Shown here: positions 58,014 to 64,000 of the stretch, piece by piece
How positions within the stretch are numbered: the stretch's first letter is position 1
How the letters are laid out: the number at the start of each line of letters is the position of its first letter
DNA from: Bacteroidales bacterium
GTDB taxonomy: Bacteria > Bacteroidota > Bacteroidia > Bacteroidales > UBA932
Length of the DNA stretch: 64,000 nucleotides
Direction: 5' to 3'
Assembly: GCA_017437125.1 (NCBI GenBank)
Contig: JAFSBV010000016.1
Location: 48,133-112,132, forward strand
Position numbers and translations under genes: made by a program
The notes under the pieces: generated by a model
The model's database searches: none
Seen by the model: the letters and a program-made list of their open reading frames with translations, nothing else
Told to the model about the DNA's origin: nothing

Positions 58014-61000
58014 ATGAAAACCAGCCAACTGTCTTTCATTGTCCTGCTTGCCAGTCTTTGCGGATGTGCGGGAAACACTTCTACCGAGTTTACGAGAGGA
58101 ATCGGAGAATATCCAGGAAAGGTATGTGATTACGTCGGTCCTGAGCAGGTTCAGGGTGGAGAATACAGAAACCTTGCCCTCCATCGTGCCGCTTACCATT
58201 CTTCAAGCTATGATTACAATCTGACGGCTCATCTCGCTACTGACGGAATCATTCAGGGGCAGATGCCATATCATATCGATGTGCTGACTCATAAAGGCCC
58301 GGTCGAAAAACGTGACAGGGAAAGGATTTTCGATGACAATACTACCAATATTCCTGTTGAAGGAGGTGATGGCGCATATCTTCTTCTTCATTTCAATGGC
58401 GGTGGTGCAGATGCAGACAGGCTGGCATTCAATGGTACGGCGATATGTGATCTGGATGCTGCCAGAGGCTGGAAAGCAGATATACTGGCTTCTATTGACG
58501 GAAAAACTTGGGAGAAACTTGAAACTTACGAGGGAAAGAACCTTCCGGGAGAGGCGCGTGTCATGAGGAACATGGGTGGCGGATCTCAGAATGTTGCGGT
58601 TTCTTCAGGTCTGAAGAATGTGCAGATGACTCCGGAAATGAAGGAGTATCTCCGTATGCTGGAGAGCCGAAGGAACTTTTCTTTTGAAGCTGCGATTCCT
58701 GAAGGAAAGGACTACCGTCAGTTCCGTATCAGTTTTGATGCACCGGCGGTGCAGACGTGGAATATGGCTGAGGTGGATTTCTTCAAGGACGGCGCTGAAG
58801 TGAGCGTCCTCCCTTCATATAACTTCTGCAGTGCATGGATGAGTCAGACAGCAGATGAAGAATGGATATATGTCGATCTTGGCGGTGAAGCAAAGTTCGA
58901 CAAGGTGAACCTACATTGGATCTGTCCTCCTGCTGGTGGTGCTGTCGAGATATCTGACGATGCTGAAACATGGAAGAAGATAGCTGCCATAGCCGTTGAT
59001 GAGAATGAAATCGCAGTCAAGGGAAAAGGCCGTTATCTTCGTCTGTCCTTGGATGGGGCTGCTGATGGCAAGCATGTCATTCTCAGTGAGATGGAAGTCT
59101 ATGGAACAGGAGGTGTGACTCCTTATGCACAGGCGCAGCCGCAGGCAGAGGATGGGAAAATGTATCTGACAGGAGGTCAGTGGAGAATCCAGCGTGCTCC
59201 TCAGGCAGGTGCTGACGGCAAGGAACTTTCGACTGCCGGATTCGACGATCAGGAATGGCTTCCTGCAACTGTCCCAGGCACAGTGCTTTCATCATATTAT
59301 AATGCCGGAGCAATTGCAGACATCCGATATGATGACGACCAGCTTCAGATTTCGGAATCATGGTTCTATTCGGATTTCTGGTATCGCAATGAATTCGAGA
59401 TTCCTGCCGAGTTTGCAGGAAAGACCTTGATGCTTAACTTTGACGGCATCAATTGGAAAGCTGACGTATTTGTAAACGGGGCGCAGGCCGGAAGAATCGA
59501 GGGAGCGTTCACAAGAGGAAAATTCGATATTACTGACTATGTGAAGCCAGGTGAAACCACAGCTATAGCTGTCAGGATATACAGAAATGACAATCCAGGA
59601 GTCATAAAGGAACAGAACAGACAATATACAGACGTAAACGGCGGTGACCTCGGAGCTGATAATCCTACCTTCCATGCTACGATAGGCTGGGACTGGATTC
59701 CTACAGTACGCGGACGTAATATCGGCATCTGGAATGATGTATATCTCAGCTCCCATGATGGCGTGGTGACGGTGGATGACGTGTTCTTTGATACGGATCT
59801 TCCTCTTCCTGAAACAAATTATGCCGATATAAAGCCTGTCATCACACTTACCAATCATAATGAAACCGAGGCAAACGGTTCGATTCAGGTGAAGTATGGT
59901 CCTCTTGCATTCAGCAGCGATGTGACTTTGGATGCCGGTCAGACCAAGGATGTCGCAATGGATCCTGTCAGACTGGACAATCCTGAGTTATGGTGGCCGA
60001 ACGGATATGGAGAACAGCATCTTTATGATGTAGAGGTGGCTTTTGCAACTGACGGAAAGATATCAGATGTAAAGAAAGTCAGGAGCGGTGTCCGTGAAAT
60101 GTCCTATACTCTTGAAAACGGTATTCTGGATATTTTCGTCAATGGACGCAGGCTTATCGGAAACGGAGGCAACTGGGGATTTCCTGAAATCAATCTCAAT
60201 TACCGCGCACGTGAATATGATATTGCCGTAGGATACCATGCCGATATGAATTTCACTATGATCCGCAACTGGGTCGGAATGACTGGGGACGAGGAATTCT
60301 ACGAGGCGTGCGACAGACATGGTGTCATGATATGGCAGGACTTCTGGCTTGCCAACCCTGTCGATGGACCGAATCCAAATGATGAAGGAATGTTCGTTGC
60401 CAATGCAGAGGATTATCTCAAGCGAATCCGTAATCATCCGTCCATCGGTCTTTACTGCGGACGAAACGAAGGAAATCCTCCTCAGTCTCTTGACAAAGAG
60501 CTTGCAAGACTTGTTACGGAAATACATCCGGGTATGTACTATATCCCACATTCTGCAGAAGGTCCGGTCAGCGGCTACGGCCCTTATAGAGCCCTTCCTG
60601 TCAAGGAGTATTTTGGTGCGGAGCGTGGCAGGGATCGTCTCCATAGTGAGAGGGGCATGCCTAACGTCATGACACATGAAAGCATGACCCGTATGCTTTC
60701 GGATGAGAACCAGTGGCCTCAGAACAGCGTTTGGGGCATTCATGACTATACGCTTGAGAATGCTCAGAGCTGTGCTACATTCAACCAGCTGATCGAGACG
60801 GCATTCGGTGAGCCGTCAGATCTCAAGGAGTTCACGGAGTGGGCGCAGTGGATCAATTATAACGGTTACCGTGCCATGTACGAGTCAAGAAGCTGGAACA
60901 GGAAGGGACTTATCATCTGGATGAGCCACTCTTGCTGGCCGTCAATGGTATGGCAGACATATGACTACTATTTCGAGCCAACAGCTGCTTACTTTGGAGC

Positions 61001-61607
61001 AAAGAAAGCGTCAGCTCCTGTCCGTATCCAGTGGAATCCGGTTTCAGAACAGGTCGAAGTGGTAAATAATAATGCAATGGATCAGAACGGACTGAAGGCA
61101 GAGGCGATGATCGTCAATTATGACGGAAAGATAGTATATCAGACAAGTGCGGACCTTGACAGCAAGGAAGATACGACAACGCCTGTATTCGGTCTTGAGT
61201 TTGATTCTCCTGAGATTTCAGATGTTTATTACATAAAGCTCCGACTCACTCAGGGCGACAGACTGATTGCCGACAACTTCTACTGCCTTGGCAAGGAAGA
61301 TGGCAATCTTCGTCAGTTGCACTCTCTTCCAAAGGTGAAGATCGATGAGGAAACATCGATAGAAAGGAACGGAGACGAGTGGCAGGCAAATGTTCGCCTT
61401 AAGAATACAACTGATGTGCCTGCATTGATGATCCGCCTCAAAGTCTATGGCAAGAAGACAGGTGAACGCATTCTTCCTGCATATTACTCGGACAATTACA
61501 TCTCACTATTGCCGGGAGAGGAGAAGGAAATCGCTGTCACATTCAAGAATGAAGATACCAGAGGGGAACGTCCTGCTGTCGAAATCAGCGGATTCAACAT
61601 TGATTGA
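58014..61607 (+). CDS. Glycoside hydrolase family 2, exo-beta-glucosaminidase/mannosidase-like, with discoidin domain
   Basis: A 1197-residue lipoprotein (signal ending LASLCGC). Residues ~35-365 hold F5/8-type C/discoidin-like regions (AYHSSSYDYNLTAHLATDG, WIYVDLGGEAKFDKVNLHW). Then come the GH2 sugar-binding domain (GTVLSSYYNAGAIADIRYDDD, FDGINWKADVFVNG), Ig-like domains and a TIM barrel with acid/base E819 (CGRNEGN) and probable nucleophile E879 (HSERGMPN). RNW and GNWGFPE resemble exo-beta-D-glucosaminidases and beta-mannosidases. A C-terminal beta-sandwich follows. The next GH3 gene starts 20 bp later. Confidence 0.87.
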   Translation: MKTSQLSFIVLLASLCGCAGNTSTEFTRGIGEYPGKVCDYVGPEQVQGGEYRNLALHRAAYHSSSYDYNLTAHLATDGIIQGQMPYHIDVLTHKGPVEKRDRERIFDDNTTNIPVEGGDGAYLLLHFNGGGADADRLAFNGTAICDLDAARGWKADILASIDGKTWEKLETYEGKNLPGEARVMRNMGGGSQNVAVSSGLKNVQMTPEMKEYLRMLESRRNFSFEAAIPEGKDYRQFRISFDAPAVQTWNMAEVDFFKDGAEVSVLPSYNFCSAWMSQTADEEWIYVDLGGEAKFDKVNLHWICPPAGGAVEISDDAETWKKIAAIAVDENEIAVKGKGRYLRLSLDGAADGKHVILSEMEVYGTGGVTPYAQAQPQAEDGKMYLTGGQWRIQRAPQAGADGKELSTAGFDDQEWLPATVPGTVLSSYYNAGAIADIRYDDDQLQISESWFYSDFWYRNEFEIPAEFAGKTLMLNFDGINWKADVFVNGAQAGRIEGAFTRGKFDITDYVKPGETTAIAVRIYRNDNPGVIKEQNRQYTDVNGGDLGADNPTFHATIGWDWIPTVRGRNIGIWNDVYLSSHDGVVTVDDVFFDTDLPLPETNYADIKPVITLTNHNETEANGSIQVKYGPLAFSSDVTLDAGQTKDVAMDPVRLDNPELWWPNGYGEQHLYDVEVAFATDGKISDVKKVRSGVREMSYTLENGILDIFVNGRRLIGNGGNWGFPEINLNYRAREYDIAVGYHADMNFTMIRNWVGMTGDEEFYEACDRHGVMIWQDFWLANPVDGPNPNDEGMFVANAEDYLKRIRNHPSIGLYCGRNEGNPPQSLDKELARLVTEIHPGMYYIPHSAEGPVSGYGPYRALPVKEYFGAERGRDRLHSERGMPNVMTHESMTRMLSDENQWPQNSVWGIHDYTLENAQSCATFNQLIETAFGEPSDLKEFTEWAQWINYNGYRAMYESRSWNRKGLIIWMSHSCWPSMVWQTYDYYFEPTAAYFGAKKASAPVRIQWNPVSEQVEVVNNNAMDQNGLKAEAMIVNYDGKIVYQTSADLDSKEDTTTPVFGLEFDSPEISDVYYIKLRLTQGDRLIADNFYCLGKEDGNLRQLHSLPKVKIDEETSIERNGDEWQANVRLKNTTDVPALMIRLKVYGKKTGERILPAYYSDNYISLLPGEEKEIAVTFKNEDTRGERPAVEISGFNID

Positions 61608-61627
61608 AGAAACTAAACATACAAGAC

Positions 61628-63937
61628 ATGAAAAGACTTTATGCGTTGCCTATAGCTCTTTTGGCGCTGGCATCTTGCACTGCAACACGTTGGACTGAAA
61701 TCCAGATAGAAAACGGATATAATCTTGTTCTGCAGAAGAAAGGACAAACGCTTGGTTATGCACCAGGTTCAGGAGTGACATTGCTTTTCGATGACGGATA
61801 TGCCTTCAAGGATCTTAACCGCAACGGAAGCCTGGACCCGTACGAGGACTGGCGACTGTCAGCAGTAGAAAGGGCTGAAGATCTTGCTTCTCGTCTTTCG
61901 GTTGAAGAAATTGCCGGAATGATGCTTTACAGTTCTCATCAGTCGGTTCCTTCTGAGAACTGGAGCGGAGTTTATGACGGAAAACCTTTCGCAGAGAGCT
62001 CGGCGGAAGCTTGGGATCTTTCTGACAATCAGAAGAAATTCCTTGTGGAAGACAATCTGAGAGCCGTTCTTGTCACTACCGTCGAATCTCCTGCTGCAGC
62101 GGCGAAATGGAACAACAACATGCAGATGCTTGTGGAAGGAATGGGATGCGGCGTTCCGGTAAACATATCTTCAGATCCCCGACATGAGACATCGGCTACT
62201 GCGGAATATAATTATGGATCCGGAGGTGACATATCGCATTGGCCTACATCACTTGGCATGGCTGCCACATTCGATCCTGCTCTGGTCGAGGAATTTGGCA
62301 GGATCGCGGCGGACGAGTACAGGGCTCTGGGTATCGCAACAGCTCTCTCGCCTCAGATAGACCTTGCTACAGAACCACGTTGGACGCGTTTCTATGGCAC
62401 TTTCGGAGAAAGCCCTGAGCTTGATACAGATATGGCCCGTGCCTATGTTGACGGATTCCAGACAAGTTATGGAGAAGATGAGATTGCAGACGGCTGGGGA
62501 TATAAGAGCGTAAATGCAATGGTGAAGCACTGGCCGAGCGGTGGCCCGGAAGAAGCAGGCCGTGACGCACACTATAATTATGGTAAATATGCCGTGTATC
62601 CGGGCGGGGCGTTCGAGACCCATCTCAAACCTTTTACGGAAGGCGCGTTCAGACTTGATGGCCCTACAGGGAAGGCTTCGGCTGTAATGCCTTATTATAC
62701 CATATCATATGGTATTGATCCTTCAGGAAGGAATGTCGGAAACGGCTATAGCAGATATATAATCAATAACCTGCTGCGTGAGAAATACGGATATGACGGA
62801 GTCGTTTGCACCGATTGGGCTATTACGGCAGACAACCGCAGCATAGACAGTTTTGATGGAAAGCCATGGGGTGTGGAGGAACTGACAGTAGCCCAAAGGC
62901 ATTACGAGTGTCTTAAGGCAGGTGTCGATCAGTTCGGAGGCAACAATGATAAAGGACCTGTGCTGGAAGCATATGATATGTGGGTGGCGGAATTCGGCCG
63001 GGAGTCTGCTGAGCGGCGTTTCAGAGAGTCGGCTTGTCGCCTTCTTATGAATTCTTTCCGTACGGGCTTGTTCGAGAATCCGTATCTCGATCCGGAGGTT
63101 TCTGAGGAGATTGTCGGTAACCCGGAATATATGGAAAAAGGATATCAGGCTCAGCTGAAGTCTGTAGTTATGCTAAAGAATTCGGATAATGTCCTTCCAG
63201 TGAAGACTGACGGTGAAAAGCCTAAGGTATATGTTCCTCAGAAACTATATCCTTCCGTAGCGGATTTCTTCGGCAGGATGTCTCAGGAAAGGTGGGAGGA
63301 TGCCTTTGCGGCAGAACTTCTTGAGAATTATTATGAACAGGTTTCAGACCCTTCCGAGGCAGATTTCGCTATCGTGGTGATTGATGCTCCGACTTCGGGC
63401 AACGGATGGCATGTCTCGGATGTAAATGCCGGAGGCACAGGATATCTGCCTATAAGCCTTCAGTACAATGACTATACGGCAGAACATGCGCGTGAGACCT
63501 CCATTGCCGGTGGTGACCGTCTTGAGGGCTTCACAAACAGGACATACAAGGGAAAGTCCGTGGAGACAGCCAATAAGGCTGATCTGCAGATTGTAATTAA
63601 AACGAAGGCTGCGATGAAGGACAAGCCTGTCATCGCAGTCGTAAATGCCGGTAAGCCGTTCGTTCCAGAATTTGAACCATATACGGATGTGATCCTTGTC
63701 AGCTTCGGCTGTCAGAATCAGGCCATTCTGGATCTCATAAGCGGAGCCGTGGAGCCATCCGCCCTCCTTCCGATGCAGCTGCCGGCCGATATGAAGACCG
63801 TGGAACTGCAGAAGGAAGATGTCCCATTCGATATGGAATGTTACGTCGATACAGAGGGCAATGCCTATGATTTTGCCTTCGGACTAAATTGGTCCGGCCG
63901 TATAGAAGATGAACGTGTAAGGAAGTATGCCCGTTGA
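61628..63937 (+). CDS. Glycoside hydrolase family 3 lipoprotein, divergent
   Basis: A 769-residue protein with a lipoprotein signal (LLALASC). The GH3 N-terminal barrel contains MMLYSSHQSVPS, an SPQIDLATEPRWTRFYGTFGE motif and nucleophile D396 in GVVCTDWAIT; a C-terminal GH3 domain with PLQYNDYTA-like PISLQYNDYTAE follows. It is not close to the GH3 at 55.7 kb and has a long insert after the barrel start (EF-hand-like DLNRNGSLDPYEDW at ~65). Co-transcribed with the GH2 gene. It converges on a regulator. Confidence 0.88.
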   Translation: MKRLYALPIALLALASCTATRWTEIQIENGYNLVLQKKGQTLGYAPGSGVTLLFDDGYAFKDLNRNGSLDPYEDWRLSAVERAEDLASRLSVEEIAGMMLYSSHQSVPSENWSGVYDGKPFAESSAEAWDLSDNQKKFLVEDNLRAVLVTTVESPAAAAKWNNNMQMLVEGMGCGVPVNISSDPRHETSATAEYNYGSGGDISHWPTSLGMAATFDPALVEEFGRIAADEYRALGIATALSPQIDLATEPRWTRFYGTFGESPELDTDMARAYVDGFQTSYGEDEIADGWGYKSVNAMVKHWPSGGPEEAGRDAHYNYGKYAVYPGGAFETHLKPFTEGAFRLDGPTGKASAVMPYYTISYGIDPSGRNVGNGYSRYIINNLLREKYGYDGVVCTDWAITADNRSIDSFDGKPWGVEELTVAQRHYECLKAGVDQFGGNNDKGPVLEAYDMWVAEFGRESAERRFRESACRLLMNSFRTGLFENPYLDPEVSEEIVGNPEYMEKGYQAQLKSVVMLKNSDNVLPVKTDGEKPKVYVPQKLYPSVADFFGRMSQERWEDAFAAELLENYYEQVSDPSEADFAIVVIDAPTSGNGWHVSDVNAGGTGYLPISLQYNDYTAEHARETSIAGGDRLEGFTNRTYKGKSVETANKADLQIVIKTKAAMKDKPVIAVVNAGKPFVPEFEPYTDVILVSFGCQNQAILDLISGAVEPSALLPMQLPADMKTVELQKEDVPFDMECYVDTEGNAYDFAFGLNWSGRIEDERVRKYAR

Positions 63938-64000
63938 TCATTTTCTGTAGTCCGACGGTGACTGTCCTATATGCCGGCTTACATATCTGGTGAAGTATGA
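63938..64000 (-). CDS. AraC-type HTH regulator, C-terminal fragment
   Basis: The minus strand encodes SYFTRYVSRHIGQSPSDYRK followed by TGA: the last 20 residues of an AraC/XylS DNA-binding domain (second helix-turn-helix). The rest lies beyond the window. It may be a plain AraC regulator or the end of a hybrid two-component protein, as is common beside Bacteroidota glycan loci. It probably controls the adjacent GH genes. Confidence 0.75.
   Translation of the reverse strand, partial: SYFTRYVSRHIGQSPSDYRK

Overview
The window reads as a stretch of a Bacteroidales chromosome, probably from a gut lineage; I cannot name the genus. The evidence is direct. At least five genes carry the Bacteroidota sigma-ABfr promoter (TTTG, 19-20 bp, TAnnTTTG). 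Almost no gene has a Shine-Dalgarno sequence, with rpsU as the striking exception. The content includes BspA-type leucine-rich repeats, TonB-receptor-like beta-barrels, a fimbrillin-like lipoprotein, DUF4369/TlpA thioredoxins and families GH2 and GH3. There are three tRNA genes and no rRNA.

Layout. 1-4.1 kb: the 3' part of an LRR/M64 peptidase gene and a GH2 glycosidase. 4.1-9.4 kb (minus): tRNA-Gln, a VTT membrane protein, tadA, rpmH, and a polA / ECF sigma / rsmG operon. 9.4-19.4 kb: SPFH protein, barrel protein, a response regulator/histidine kinase pair followed by two PepSY-like proteins, pepC, hisS, initiator tRNA, a lipoprotein, an acyltransferase and tRNA-Leu. 19.4-21.3 kb: a decayed accessory patch behind tRNA-Leu, with a frameshifted gene, a candidate small transcript, a DUF3800 gene, fragments of two mobile-element genes and a palindromic repeat. 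21.3-28.1 kb: envelope proteins and an asmA-like / prmA / lipoprotein operon. 28.3-33.1 kb: a degenerate ATPase overlapping a sirtuin, then rpsU, rplU, rpmA, serS and ruvC. 33.1-39.3 kb: two tandem paralogous outer-membrane receptors with Gly/Met-rich inserts. 39.3-42.3 kb: a strongly structured leader RNA, a 39-residue peptide gene and a large fimbrillin-like beta-helix lipoprotein. 42.3-55.3 kb: lnt, LysE exporter, DUF362 ferredoxin, PASTA protein, rluD-like synthase, rng, a 30-residue basic protein, HU, lon, ung, coaD and a double thioredoxin protein. 55.7-64 kb: a glycan locus (GH3, GH2, GH3) ending at an AraC-type regulator cut by the window edge.

How it fits together. Most genes are housekeeping (translation, DNA repair, lipoprotein maturation), interleaved with surface and periplasmic proteins for degrading and binding polymers. 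The features most worth following up are the nested-hairpin RNA at 39.39-39.53 kb with its alternative terminator pairing, the decayed island with its candidate small transcript at 20.0 kb, the ruvC start codon lying inside a dispersed repeat, a Pol I whose proofreading residues appear lost, the perfect Shine-Dalgarno of rpsU, and twin 40-nt hairpin repeats at 47.8-47.95 kb. No CRISPR array, intact insertion sequence or recognised defence operon was found.
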